A DNA stretch of 64,000 bases, taken from contig NZ_BFAQ01000015.1 in the NCBI RefSeq assembly GCF_002933855.1, positions 1 through 64,000 of the forward strand, written 5' to 3'. The notes under the pieces are model-generated. The model was not told where the DNA came from and did not search any database. It saw only the letters and a list, made by a program, of their open reading frames with translations. The translations under genes were made by a program, and so were the position numbers. Position 1 is the first letter of the stretch, and each line of letters opens with the position of its first letter. This document shows, one piece after another, positions 9,225-18,423 of this stretch. Origin of the DNA: Vibrio penaeicida (lineage in GTDB: Bacteria > Pseudomonadota > Gammaproteobacteria > Enterobacterales > Vibrionaceae).

Positions 9225-12200
9225 ATGTTTAAACCTAATAAAAAACAAAAATTTAAACGTCTTCAGCACACGTTAATGGTGGCTTTTCTCGTTTTGAGTA
9301 TTACGCCACTGACTATGATCGCGCTGTTTTTTCTCCAGTCCCATAGTAAAGATTTACAAGAACAAAGTACGTCTCACCTCCTTTCAGTTCGAGATACAAA
9401 AAAACAACAGTTGCTCGATTACTTCGAAGCAAAAGAGTCCGAAGTGATGGGCTTTGTCCGCTCTGAACTCGCGTACAACAGTGGCGGGAGATTCTACGGT
9501 TTAATTAATGCTTTTAATAACTTAGGCGAAACCATCGAACAGGCGCGAGACTATGCGCAACAGCGCTATATACAAGGTTCTGGCGATCAAATAAAAACGT
9601 CGGTATTACCAGAATCCGAAGACTACCAAGGTAGCGAGCGCTACCGATTAATGCACAAACGCTATCACCGCCGCTACGTAGACTTGCTTAAACGTAGCGA
9701 TTTTGACGATATCTTGTTAGTGGATATGGATGGTAATGTCGTTTATTCTCTAAACAAATACGACAATTACGGCACTAACCTAAATACCGGGAAATACAGT
9801 GAAAGTAATCTTGGAAAAACATTTAACGCACTAAAAGAAAAGGTTAAAAAGCACAAAGACAATCAAGATTTCACACCTATCGCCATGTCGGATTTTGCCT
9901 TAGAAGGCAATGAGCATGTGGCGTGGTTTGCCGCCCCCATTGTGCAGCATGAATACCTACACAGTTACGCGCTATTTCGCTTGCCCAGTACCAAACTTTT
10001 GTCGCTGTTTGAAGATGCTGCGACAAGTAAAACAATCAAGGCCTTCCTAGTTGGTGAAGATAAAGCAGCTCGTATTTTTAACGTATCTCAAGAAGAAATT
10101 GACGAAAGTGCCGAGATTATCGACCTTGCTTTAAATGATCAAACTTCAGTAAAAACGTTTGTAAACACCTCTGGCGAAAACATTATTGCCGCGTACACGA
10201 ACATTCAAATTCAAAACATTGAATGGGCATTAGTTGCGGAGCGTACGGAAGCAGAAGCTTTCGCTCGAATACAACAGCTTGAAAAAGTGTTCGTGGTCGC
10301 GATGTTTATCGCCATTATCTTGGTGGTGATTTGTTCACATTATCTGTCTAATTTTATTACCTCCCCCCTTCTCAAGCTAACTTGGTCGGCAGAACGAGTA
10401 TCTGCTGGTGATCTTGATGAAGTGATGTTTGAAACAAAACGCAAAGATGAAATAGGCAGGTTAGGTGTCAGCTTCCAGCGTATGCAGCGCTCAATACGCG
10501 AAAAAATCCTAACGATTAAATCTCAAAATGAAGAGCTTGAAGCACATTTGAAAGTGATTCAGACCCAAAATGATGAGTTACAACTCGCCAACAAGTTAAA
10601 AGATGAGTTTCTCGCAACAACCTCTCATGAATTGAGAACGCCACTACACGGAATGGTCGGTATTGCTGAAGCTCTCATCAGTGGGGCAAATGGTCCAATC
10701 CCTGCCAATCAGAAACACCAATTAGACATCATCATTAACAGCGGTCAACGGCTGGCGACTTTGGTCGATGATTTACTCGATTATCATAAGATGCGTTATG
10801 GCAGCTTAGACATTCAAGCTTCAGCGGTAAACTTATCCTCATCTACCCGGCTTGTTTTGGAATTGTCTCAGCACTTGTTGGGGAACAAATCCATTCGAAT
10901 CATTAACCAAGTCCCGATGGATCTTCCTTTGGTTTCCGCGGACCCTCAGCGCATTGAGCAAGTACTTTACAACCTAATCGGTAATGCTATTAAGTACACG
11001 TCGGAGGGTAAAATCGTTATTTCCGCGACCGTACTCGACGAAAAACTTAGGGTACAAGTAGTTGATACCGGACAAGGTATACCAGCAGAACAGCTGGAAC
11101 ATATATTCGAACCCTTAATTCAAGCTGGGCAAGATTCTAGTCGCTACCGACAAGGTGCTGGGCTTGGGTTATCAATTAGCCGCCAGTTAATTGAGCTGAT
11201 GGGTGGAACGCTGTATGTCAGTAGCCAACCTTTAGTAGGAACCACATTCAGTTTTTCATTACCTCTAGCGTCTGAAGAAGAGATTTCCATATCCAAACAA
11301 CTGGGAACACAAAGCCACTTTCAGGCGCCTGATAATTCAGACAGCGCTAAACTGGATGAGAATTCATTACCTGAAAATCCAGATGGCCCGCTGATTGTCG
11401 TTGCAGATGATGAGCCTGTGAATCTACAGATTCTGGACAGTTTCCTCAAAATGGAAGGCTATAGAGTTAAAACAGCAAAAGATGGGACTGAAGCATTAGA
11501 ATTGGTTCAGCAAGAGAAGCCTGAGCTACTCCTTTTAGACGTTATGATGCCAGGCTTAAGCGGTTATCAAGTATGTGAGCAAGTCAGATTGAGTTATGAC
11601 CATTCAGAATTGCCCGTCATCATGCTCACCGCTTTAAGTCAAACTAACGATAGAATCAAAGGCTTTGACAGTGGGGCCAATGACTATCTCACTAAACCAT
11701 TTAACAAGTTAGAGCTAGCATCACGTATTAAAGCTCACCTCGCTGCGGGTAAAGCCGAGCTAAGACGAATTGAAAACGACAAGCTTCAAGCTGAATTAAA
11801 ACAGCGTGCACTAGTCGAGGCAAACTTGCTTGAAACGCAAGGTAGGTTGCTTGAGCAGTTAGAGTCGGCTCCCGAAGCGATTCTCTGCCTGCGAGATGAC
11901 GGTAGAATTCGTTTCGCTAATGAAGCCGCAACAAAACTATTTAAACGAACACAAGAGCAACTTAAACGCTCTAATGGCGATGAAGTTATCGCCCCTAAAT
12001 ATCTCAACCTTCAGGAAGATCACTTCTGCGGCGGTATTGATGTATACGTCGACGATCGACGCGACCACATTTCTGCGGATGTGCTTAAGCTCCCCGAAGG
12101 GTCCGATATCCATTACATGTATATATTCAATGTCGGTGGTGGCTTAAATGCAGCCAGAATTAACAATCTAGAAACAGCGGTAGAGGCTTTGTCGAGCTAC

Positions 12201-12611
12201 GCATTTGAGGGAGATAAGGGTAAGCTTCAGCAACTTAAAGAGCTAGGTGGGGAGTTTACACGCATCGCCGATAAAGTGTCGGGACGCGGTGGTGATAAAC
12301 AGGAACTGATGAGAGAAATTCTCGTCGATTCGATGACAACAGCCATCGATTACTGGGAATCTGAAACAGGTCAGACTAAATTCTCTTTTGCCGAGCAAAG
12401 TGGGCTATGGCGTGTATACCTAGACAGAAGTACACTTCAAACCCGAACTCTTGATAAGTATTTGAGAGTAGAAACACTACCAAAAACACCTAGATGGCGA
12501 ACTGTAATTAACTCTATCGAGTTCATACTAGAGCATTGCCATACGCCTAGCGGCCAACGTGAAAAGTTGATTACACTGAGAGACAAGCTGCAAAAACTTT
12601 TGACTTCGTAA
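9225..12611 (+). CDS. chiS: ChiS, hybrid sensor kinase and DNA-binding regulator of chitin use
   Basis: The 1128-residue protein has, in order: membrane helix 1 (about 16-37), a periplasmic sensor domain, membrane helix 2 (about 354-374), HAMP, a coiled coil, HisKA with phosphoacceptor H468 in HELRTP, an ATPase domain (N box NLIGNAIKYTS, G boxes DTGQGIP and GAGLGLS), a receiver domain with phosphoacceptor D772 (LLLLDVMMPG) and KPF lysine, a PAS-like segment (about 880-930), and a basic C-terminal domain of about 110 residues. In V. cholerae, ChiS is known to bind the chitin-operon promoter with its C-terminus, dispensing with a separate response regulator. The length, domain order and position directly upstream of the operon support the same identity here. 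A terminator follows. No ribosome site of note precedes the ATG. Confidence 0.93.
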   Translation: MFKPNKKQKFKRLQHTLMVAFLVLSITPLTMIALFFLQSHSKDLQEQSTSHLLSVRDTKKQQLLDYFEAKESEVMGFVRSELAYNSGGRFYGLINAFNNLGETIEQARDYAQQRYIQGSGDQIKTSVLPESEDYQGSERYRLMHKRYHRRYVDLLKRSDFDDILLVDMDGNVVYSLNKYDNYGTNLNTGKYSESNLGKTFNALKEKVKKHKDNQDFTPIAMSDFALEGNEHVAWFAAPIVQHEYLHSYALFRLPSTKLLSLFEDAATSKTIKAFLVGEDKAARIFNVSQEEIDESAEIIDLALNDQTSVKTFVNTSGENIIAAYTNIQIQNIEWALVAERTEAEAFARIQQLEKVFVVAMFIAIILVVICSHYLSNFITSPLLKLTWSAERVSAGDLDEVMFETKRKDEIGRLGVSFQRMQRSIREKILTIKSQNEELEAHLKVIQTQNDELQLANKLKDEFLATTSHELRTPLHGMVGIAEALISGANGPIPANQKHQLDIIINSGQRLATLVDDLLDYHKMRYGSLDIQASAVNLSSSTRLVLELSQHLLGNKSIRIINQVPMDLPLVSADPQRIEQVLYNLIGNAIKYTSEGKIVISATVLDEKLRVQVVDTGQGIPAEQLEHIFEPLIQAGQDSSRYRQGAGLGLSISRQLIELMGGTLYVSSQPLVGTTFSFSLPLASEEEISISKQLGTQSHFQAPDNSDSAKLDENSLPENPDGPLIVVADDEPVNLQILDSFLKMEGYRVKTAKDGTEALELVQQEKPELLLLDVMMPGLSGYQVCEQVRLSYDHSELPVIMLTALSQTNDRIKGFDSGANDYLTKPFNKLELASRIKAHLAAGKAELRRIENDKLQAELKQRALVEANLLETQGRLLEQLESAPEAILCLRDDGRIRFANEAATKLFKRTQEQLKRSNGDEVIAPKYLNLQEDHFCGGIDVYVDDRRDHISADVLKLPEGSDIHYMYIFNVGGGLNAARINNLETAVEALSSYAFEGDKGKLQQLKELGGEFTRIADKVSGRGGDKQELMREILVDSMTTAIDYWESETGQTKFSFAEQSGLWRVYLDRSTLQTRTLDKYLRVETLPKTPRWRTVINSIEFILEHCHTPSGQREKLITLRDKLQKLLTS

Positions 12612-12682
12612 CTCATAAGGCTTTTTAAAAGCAGGGGTTTGAAAGTAAAGGGGTGTTAAAGCAAAAAGCATTAAAGCAAACG

Positions 12683-12709
12683 AAGGCTTCGATTATGAAG
12701 CCTTTTTTA
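12683..12709 (+). terminator. rho-independent terminator of chiS
   Basis: AAGGCTTC (12683-12690) pairs with GAAGCCTT (12697-12704) around GATTAT and runs into TTTTTT. Confidence 0.85.
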
Positions 12710-13314
12710 TTGCTAGTTTCAGTTACTCTTTCTACTCAACAAAATGCCTTATTCCAATCACATTCAACCATCCCTGTAGCGTATAAAGCGCAATATTCTG
12801 ACCGCCCCAAACTTGATTTAAACAAAAAAGCCACAAACCTTCAAACCTCCTTTTCACCTCTAGAAAGGTATTATAATTGAGTGCTTTTCTATTCAACGCT
12901 CAGTATTTTTATTCAAGAAACCCTCTACAGAAACAAGGTTTTTTTTCACTGTTATCTTTCGCTTAATTTCACGAACAACAGGGTTATTTTACCGTTTAAA
13001 TTAACCTTAAAATCGCACACCTAAATCACCCCTAATTTCGTTGTTTTTACGAATTTATCAGGTAAACACCCCGTTTTGTTACGTCTTTGAGAAGCCAGTC
13101 ACAACAAATTGTCAGAATAATTTTATCGATGTAAATTAACGTAAGAACCGCATAGTGAGTAAGATCTCTTTAAAAAGACAACCCTGAAAAAAGCCATAAA
13201 GAACCAAGAACAAACAGTTAGCAAACACTAACTAAGATAATATAAAACAGCACTTTATTAGACATTGATCACACCAATAGAATTGATTAAAAAATACACA
13301 CCAAGGCTTATTTT

Positions 13315-13358
13315 GACGTTTATGACGTAGTTAAACGTAGTTTTAACGTTTTTAACGT
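13315..13358. promoter_or_regulatory. phased array of five RACGT boxes upstream of the chitin operon
   Basis: GACGT at 13315 and 13324, and AACGT at 13334, 13345 and 13354, all in the same orientation, start 9, 10, 11 and 9 bases apart, close to one DNA helical turn. The array ends ten bases before a candidate -35 hexamer. This is the expected place for an activator such as ChiS, but the binding protein is inferred. Confidence 0.5.
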
Positions 13359-13367
13359 ACACCCTAT

Positions 13368-13396
13368 TTGACCATTTACTCTGCAAGGTGTTTTCT
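13368..13396 (+). promoter_or_regulatory. candidate promoter of the chitin operon
   Basis: TTGACC (13368-13373) is a good -35; the hexamer 17 bases later, TTTTCT (13391-13396), is a poor -10. A weak -10 fits an activator-dependent promoter. Transcription would begin near 13403, giving a leader of about 137 bases. Confidence 0.3.
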
Positions 13397-13503
13397 TAGC
13401 CTTGACCGAGGGCTATAGGCCACCCAACTTCTCTCAATTTTCGAAGTTGGCGGATGTTGGGATAGCCGCGGCGAGTGTTTATCAATTGATGACATTCACA
13501 TCC
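13397..13503 (+). promoter_or_regulatory. structured leader with alternative pairings before the chitin-binding protein gene
   Basis: Conformation A: TAGCC (13397-13401) with GGCTA (13411-13415), and CCAACTTC (13424-13431) with GAAGTTGG (13443-13450). Conformation B: GGCTAT (13411-13416) with ATAGCC (13462-13467) stacked next to CCCAAC (13423-13428) with GTTGGG (13456-13461). A third helix, GGATGT (13452-13457) with ACATCC (13498-13503), competes with B. The same bases serve in exclusive structures, as in a switch. A protein operator is the alternative. Confidence 0.4.
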
Positions 13504-13539
13504 ATTTAGTGAAATAAAAGCAATGAGTAAGGAACAGCT

Positions 13540-15219
13540 ATGCTTGCCAATATTAAGAAGACAGCGCTAGCAGTCGCAGTAGTTGCAGCAGCAACTGCCG
13601 TCGCTCCTGTAGTTTCAGCTGCAGAGCGTAGTGAACTGACAATTCACCCTAAAGAGTTCACCACGTTCGTTCGTAACTTCAACCCATTCTTGGGCGCAAC
13701 TCACCTTCACACAACTTGGGACTTCCTATACGAGCCTTTAGTTGTGTTTAACGAAATGCACGGCAACACGCCAGTTATGCGTTTGGCTGAAGACTTCAAA
13801 ATGTCTGACGACCTAATGAGCGTAACCTTTGACATCCGTAAGGGTGTGAAATGGTCGGACGGCGAAAAGTTCACTGCAGACGACGTTGTATTCTCTTTCG
13901 ACCTTGTAAAGAAAACACCAGCTCTTGACCAACACGGTACAAACAACTGGGTTGCTAACGTTGAGAAAATCGACGAGTACAAAGTACGTTTCCGTTTGAC
14001 TGAAGCTAACTCAAATGTACCTTACGAAATTGCTAAAGTTTCTATCGTACCTGAGCACGTTTGGTCTAAAGTTGAAGATCCAACAACGTTTATGAACGAG
14101 AACCCTGTTGGTTCAGGTCCGTTCACAGAAATTGCTACTTTCACACCTCAACTTTACGTTCAATGTCGTAACCCACAATACTGGGACAACGATAACCTAG
14201 AAGTTGATTGTCTGCGTGTTCCACAAATCGCAAACAACGACCAGTTCTTAGGCAAAGTTGTAAACAGCGAAATGGACTGGACTTCTTCATTCATTCCGGA
14301 CATCGACCGTACTTACGCAGCAGCAAGCCCTAAACACCACTACTGGTACCCGCCAGCAGGTACTCAGGCGTTTGTTGTAAACTTCAAGCACCCTGATGCA
14401 GCGAAGAACGAAGCACTTAACAATGTTGAATTCCGTCGTGCATTCTCAATGGCTCTAGACCGTCAAACTATCATCGACATCGCGTTCTACGGTGGCGGTA
14501 CAGTGAATGACTTCGCATCTGGTCTAGGTTATGCGTTTGAAGCTTGGTCTGATGAAAAGACTCACAACAAGTACAAGGGCTACAACACGTACAATGTTGA
14601 TGGTGCTAAAGCACTTCTGAAGAAAGCTGGATTCAAAGACGTAAACAACGATGGTTTCGTTGACACACCATCTGGTAAGTCTTTTGAGCTGTTGGTTCAA
14701 TCTCCAAATGGTTGGACTGATTTCAACAACACAGTACAGCTAGCGGTAGAGCAACTTCAAGAAGTTGGCATCAAAGCACGTGCTCGTACACCAGATTTCT
14801 CTGTGTACAACCAAGCGATGCTTGAAGGTACTTACGACGTTGCATACACAAACTACTTCCACGGTGCTGACCCGTACCTATACTGGAACAGTGCATACAA
14901 CTCAAACCTTCAAGAAGGTGCAGGTATGCCTCGTTTTGCAATGCACTACTTCAAAGACAGCAAGCTAGATTCACTTCTAGACAGCTTCTACAAGACTGCA
15001 AACAAAAACGAGCAGCTTGAAATCGCTCATGGCATTCAGCAAATCATCGCATCTAACCAAGTAACGATCCCTGTAATGTCTGGTGCTTACATGTACCAAT
15101 ACAACACAGCTCGTTTCACAGGTTGGTGGAGTGAGAAGAATCCTAAGGGACGTCCAAATGTTTGGGCTGGTATCCCTGAGCGTCTGCTTCACGTACTGGA
15201 CCTAAAACCAGTTAAGTAA
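13540..15219 (+). CDS. cbp: Chitin-oligosaccharide-binding protein (ABC transporter family 5 SBP)
   Basis: This periplasmic protein binds chitin oligosaccharides for ABC import; in V. cholerae the homologue also holds ChiS inactive until ligand is present. The 559-residue precursor has a Sec signal peptide (basic MLANIKK, alanine-rich core, cleavage after VVSA at about residue 27) and the family 5 (dipeptide/oligopeptide-type) fold signature around FTADDVVFSFDLV. TAAGGA precedes the ATG by six bases. Codon use is heavily biased (many AAC, GAC, CGT, GGT), suggesting strong expression. It is the first gene of the operon; a structured 157-base gap separates it from the permeases, the usual arrangement for making excess binding protein. 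Confidence 0.93.
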   Translation: MLANIKKTALAVAVVAAATAVAPVVSAAERSELTIHPKEFTTFVRNFNPFLGATHLHTTWDFLYEPLVVFNEMHGNTPVMRLAEDFKMSDDLMSVTFDIRKGVKWSDGEKFTADDVVFSFDLVKKTPALDQHGTNNWVANVEKIDEYKVRFRLTEANSNVPYEIAKVSIVPEHVWSKVEDPTTFMNENPVGSGPFTEIATFTPQLYVQCRNPQYWDNDNLEVDCLRVPQIANNDQFLGKVVNSEMDWTSSFIPDIDRTYAAASPKHHYWYPPAGTQAFVVNFKHPDAAKNEALNNVEFRRAFSMALDRQTIIDIAFYGGGTVNDFASGLGYAFEAWSDEKTHNKYKGYNTYNVDGAKALLKKAGFKDVNNDGFVDTPSGKSFELLVQSPNGWTDFNNTVQLAVEQLQEVGIKARARTPDFSVYNQAMLEGTYDVAYTNYFHGADPYLYWNSAYNSNLQEGAGMPRFAMHYFKDSKLDSLLDSFYKTANKNEQLEIAHGIQQIIASNQVTIPVMSGAYMYQYNTARFTGWWSEKNPKGRPNVWAGIPERLLHVLDLKPVK

Positions 15220-15231
15220 GCAATAACCTTT

Positions 15232-15311
15232 GCGGTGCGCATTCCGTGCACCGCTCTCTAAACCCTCTTCCTAGTTGTTTAAGGTATGGCGCTCGTCGTC
15301 AGGGGGTTTTT
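15232..15311 (+). promoter_or_regulatory. stem-loops between the binding-protein and permease genes
   Basis: GCGGTGC (15232-15238) pairs with GCACCGC (15248-15254) with no T-run, and AAACCCTC (15260-15267) pairs with GGGGGTTT (15302-15309) followed by TT. The pair could protect the upstream message and partly terminate transcription, lowering permease relative to binding protein. Confidence 0.45.
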
Positions 15312-15376
15312 CGTTCCAAAAAGAGCGTCCTGAATCCAGGATCAGGTAAAAAATCTGGGTGAGTAAGGTATAAGTT

Positions 15377-16363
15377 ATGGGATATTTTTTAAGACGTTTG
15401 TCGTTTTACTTTATTGCGCTGTTAGTTGCAGCCACTTTGAACTTCATCATTCCGCGAGCAATGCCAGGTGACCCAGTTACCATGATGTTCGCTAACGCTT
15501 CTGTTCAGGTAACACCTGAGCGTATTGAAGCAATGAAACAACTTCTGGGCTTTGTGGATGGTCCAATTTGGGTACAGTATTTTGCCTACATGAAAAACAT
15601 CCTAAGCTGGGAACTGGGCACTTCAATTCAGTTCTACCCTCTTAGCGTAAACGAGCTACTTGGTAGCGCGTTTGGCTGGTCTCTTTTCCTAGCCGGTACT
15701 GCCGTTGTTCTATCATTTTCAATCGGTTCTATTTTAGGTATTTTCGCTGCGTGGAAACGTGGTAGCCGTTACGACACCTTTATCACTCCAGGTATGCTGA
15801 TCATTCAAGCGGTACCGCAGGTTGTTATCGCGATGCTAGCTCTGTTTACCTTTGCGATTGGTCTTAAGTGGTTCCCTACGGGTTACGCTTACACGGCGGG
15901 TACATTACCTGAATGGACAAGCTGGGAGTTCTACAAAGACGCCGCTTACCACGCTGTTCTTCCATTATTCTGTGCTTCAGTAGTGCAAATCGGTGGCTTC
16001 TTGGTGAACATGCGTAACAACATGATCAACCTATTGGCTGAAGATTATATCACCATGGCGAAAGGTAAAGGTCTGAGCGAAAACCGTGTGGTATTCAACT
16101 ACGCAGCCCGTAACGCCTTACTTCCAAGTGTGACAGCACTGTCTATGTCTCTTGGTATGGCGATCGGTGGTCAGCTTATCATCGAAATCATCTTTAACTA
16201 CCCTGGTCTTGGCTCGGTGCTATTTAACGCTATTCACGCTCGTGATTACCAAGTACTTCAGGGACAACTACTCATTATGACCCTGTTTATGCTGTTCTTT
16301 AACCTGGTTGCAGACATGTTGTATGTGGTTCTTGACCCACGCCTACGTAAGGGAGGCAAATAA
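15377..16363 (+). CDS. ABC transporter permease 1 for chitin oligosaccharides (DppB/OppB type)
   Basis: The 328-residue inner-membrane protein starts with the DppB-type segment MGYFLRRLSFYF and has about six membrane helices. The EAA loop that touches the ATPases is visible at DYITMAKGKGLSENRVV. It forms the import channel with the next gene product. Only two bases separate it from the following gene, so the two are translated together. Family assignment is firm; specificity comes from the operon. Confidence 0.92.
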   Translation: MGYFLRRLSFYFIALLVAATLNFIIPRAMPGDPVTMMFANASVQVTPERIEAMKQLLGFVDGPIWVQYFAYMKNILSWELGTSIQFYPLSVNELLGSAFGWSLFLAGTAVVLSFSIGSILGIFAAWKRGSRYDTFITPGMLIIQAVPQVVIAMLALFTFAIGLKWFPTGYAYTAGTLPEWTSWEFYKDAAYHAVLPLFCASVVQIGGFLVNMRNNMINLLAEDYITMAKGKGLSENRVVFNYAARNALLPSVTALSMSLGMAIGGQLIIEIIFNYPGLGSVLFNAIHARDYQVLQGQLLIMTLFMLFFNLVADMLYVVLDPRLRKGGK

Positions 16364-16365
16364 TC

Positions 16366-17391
16366 ATGAAAGGTTTCGCTAAATTAGTTTGGAGCAACCC
16401 CGTTGCTATGATTGGTGTCGTTATTCTGAGCCTATTCTTATTCATGGCTTTGGCTGCACCTATTATTACGAAACACGCGCCAGATAAGCGTACTGGTAAG
16501 CCACATGAATACCCTGGCTTTGTTGTTAAAGCTGCTCAAAATAATCCAGACGGTTGGGTTGCAGAAAACTTAGCAACAGATCGCCGCACCCTGCTTATGT
16601 CGAAAAAAGCAGACCATATTTTCGGAACAACTCGCATGGGTCGTGACGTATGGTCTCAGCTAGCATACGGTGCTCGCGTGTCGCTTTCAGTCGGCTTCGG
16701 TGCCGGTATTACCGTGTGTTTCCTAGCCACTATCATAGGTATCTCAGCGGGTTACTTTGGCGGTCGGGTCGATGACATTCTGACAGCCGCAATGAATATC
16801 ATGCTCGTTATTCCACAATATCCACTCCTGTTTGTACTGGCGGCGTTTATTGGGGAGGCAGGACCGTTAACCATTGCCATCATAGTCGGGTGTACATCCT
16901 GGGCTTGGGGCGCAAGGGTTATTCGATCGCAAACACTGGCGTTGCGTGAGAAAGAGTTTGTTAAAGCAGCAGAAGTATTGGGTGAGTCTTCTTGGAGAAT
17001 CATCTTTGTTGAAATCTTGCCAAACCTTATCCCAATTGTAGGTGCAAGTTTCATCGGTTCAGTTATGTACGCCATCATGATGGAAGCGACAATCTCATTC
17101 CTAGGTCTTGGCGACCCAAGCACTATCAGCTGGGGCATCATGCTTTACAACGTGCAAACCTCTTCATCAATGCTAATTGGCGCTTGGTGGGAGCTAGTCG
17201 CACCGTGTATGGCTCTGACATTGCTGGTTACAGGTCTTGCCCTGCTTAACTTCGCAGTAGATGAAATTGCTAACCCGCAACTGCGTTCTCACAAGGGTAT
17301 GAAGCGTTGGAAAAAACTCAACGCTCAAGACCAAAAAGAACGTCAACCAGAACTTCCACCACAAAATGCACTTTGGAGCGGAGACAAGTAA
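16366..17391 (+). CDS. ABC transporter permease 2 for chitin oligosaccharides (DppC/OppC type)
   Basis: The 341-residue protein is the DppC-type partner: one N-terminal membrane helix, a periplasmic insert of about 80 residues before the TRMGRDVWSQLAYGARVS motif that marks this family, then five helices with the EAA loop (KEFVKAAEVLGESSW). The insert and the charged C-terminal tail (KERQPELPPQNALWSGDK) are longer than in plain dipeptide permeases, as in other sugar-specific members. It follows the first permease after two bases and is followed by the first ATPase after two bases. Confidence 0.92.
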   Translation: MKGFAKLVWSNPVAMIGVVILSLFLFMALAAPIITKHAPDKRTGKPHEYPGFVVKAAQNNPDGWVAENLATDRRTLLMSKKADHIFGTTRMGRDVWSQLAYGARVSLSVGFGAGITVCFLATIIGISAGYFGGRVDDILTAAMNIMLVIPQYPLLFVLAAFIGEAGPLTIAIIVGCTSWAWGARVIRSQTLALREKEFVKAAEVLGESSWRIIFVEILPNLIPIVGASFIGSVMYAIMMEATISFLGLGDPSTISWGIMLYNVQTSSSMLIGAWWELVAPCMALTLLVTGLALLNFAVDEIANPQLRSHKGMKRWKKLNAQDQKERQPELPPQNALWSGDK

Positions 17392-17393
17392 TC

Positions 17394-18377
17394 ATGACTG
17401 AGCCACTCATTTCTGTAAAAGATTTGTGCGTGGACTACATTACAGACGCGGGCGATGTCCGCGCTTGTAACCACGTAAGTTTTGACATAGGTAAAGGGGA
17501 AGTTTTCGGTCTGGCTGGAGAGTCTGGCTGCGGAAAATCCACCGTTGCTTTCTCACTGATGCGTCTTCATAAGCCACCAGCATTCATTACAGGTGGTCAG
17601 GTTATCTTCAATGGCGAAGACATCCTTCAGTACGGTGACGAGCGTATGCAATCGTTCCGCTGGAGTGAAATGTCGATGGTATTCCAGAGCGCGATGAACG
17701 CGCTCAACCCTGTTCTCACAATGGAAGAGCAGTTCTGCGATGTCATTATGCGTCATACCAATATGACACGTGAACAAGCTGTCCGTCGTGCAGAGGGGTT
17801 ATTGGAAATAGTTGATATCCACCCTAGCCGCCTAAATGACTACCCGCACCAATTCTCTGGCGGTATGCGTCAAAGGCTGGTTATCGCTATCGCGTTAGCT
17901 CTAAACCCTAAAATGATCATTATGGATGAGCCAACTACCGCGCTGGATGTGGTTGTACAGCGAGAAATCCTACAAAAGATCTGCGCATTAAAAGAAGAAT
18001 TTGGTTTCTCCATTCTATTCATCACTCATGATATATCGTTGATGGTCGAATTCTCCGACCGCATCGGCATCATGTATTCAGGTGAATTGATTGAAGTTGC
18101 CCCTTCTAAGGAAATATTGGAAAGCCCGTACCACCCATATACTAAAGGGCTGGGAAGTTCCTTCCCTCCATTAACTGGTCCAAAAACCAAGTTAACTGGC
18201 ATTCCTGGCAACCCGTTGAACTTACTGGAAATTCCACAAGGTTGTCGATTCCAATCGCGTTGCGACCGCGTACACGAAGCATGTACGACTAATGCAACAA
18301 CACTGCGTCAAATAGAACCAAACCGCTTCTCTAACTGCCATTTATATGGACAACCAATCGCGACGGCCAAAGCATAG
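17394..18377 (+). CDS. ABC transporter ATP-binding protein 1 (OppD/DppD type)
   Basis: The 327-residue ATPase carries Walker A GESGCGKST, signature FSGGMRQR, Walker B MIIMDEPTTALD and the switch histidine in ITHD, plus the C-terminal oligopeptide-transporter extension with clustered cysteines (CRFQSRCDRVHEAC). It powers the importer together with the next ATPase. The ATG at 17394 is chosen because the protein then starts MTEPLISVKDL like its relatives and GGAG lies upstream; a longer in-frame reading from 17307 overlaps the permease gene and is basic, non-conserved sequence. Confidence 0.92.
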   Translation: MTEPLISVKDLCVDYITDAGDVRACNHVSFDIGKGEVFGLAGESGCGKSTVAFSLMRLHKPPAFITGGQVIFNGEDILQYGDERMQSFRWSEMSMVFQSAMNALNPVLTMEEQFCDVIMRHTNMTREQAVRRAEGLLEIVDIHPSRLNDYPHQFSGGMRQRLVIAIALALNPKMIIMDEPTTALDVVVQREILQKICALKEEFGFSILFITHDISLMVEFSDRIGIMYSGELIEVAPSKEILESPYHPYTKGLGSSFPPLTGPKTKLTGIPGNPLNLLEIPQGCRFQSRCDRVHEACTTNATTLRQIEPNRFSNCHLYGQPIATAKA

Positions 18378-18423
18378 AGCCAACAAAAAATAAAAAAAGC
18401 GAAAAGAGAAACTGGAGACAATT

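Larger units (their letters stand above)
12612..13539. other. 928-base regulatory gap between chiS and the chitin operon
   Basis: Apart from the terminator, box array, promoter candidate and leader listed separately, the gap is AT-rich and shows no convincing gene. A 75-codon frame at 12653-12880 contains the chiS terminator and is not credible. Other items: AAGAAACC/GGTTTTTTTT (12916-12946), a second terminator-like element; AGTTAG-N6-CTAACT (13216-13233), an 18-base dyad; and GTGAGTAAGATC (13155-13166), whose first seven bases match the SlmA consensus GTGAGTACTCAC. SlmA is reported to co-activate this operon in V. cholerae, but the second half-site here is poor. Confidence 0.6.

Noticed and set aside
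12653..12880. 75-codon reading frame after chiS
   Set aside because: It runs through the chiS terminator hairpin, has no good ribosome site and shows no protein-like composition.
13075..13110. CRP site (TTTGA...TCACA) in the chitin-operon gap
   Set aside because: The half-sites are eight rather than six bases apart. I found no acceptable CRP site by eye.
13155..13166. SlmA site GTGAGTAAGATC upstream of the chitin operon
   Set aside because: Only the first half matches the consensus; not strong enough to annotate as a site, though SlmA is reported to act on this operon in V. cholerae.
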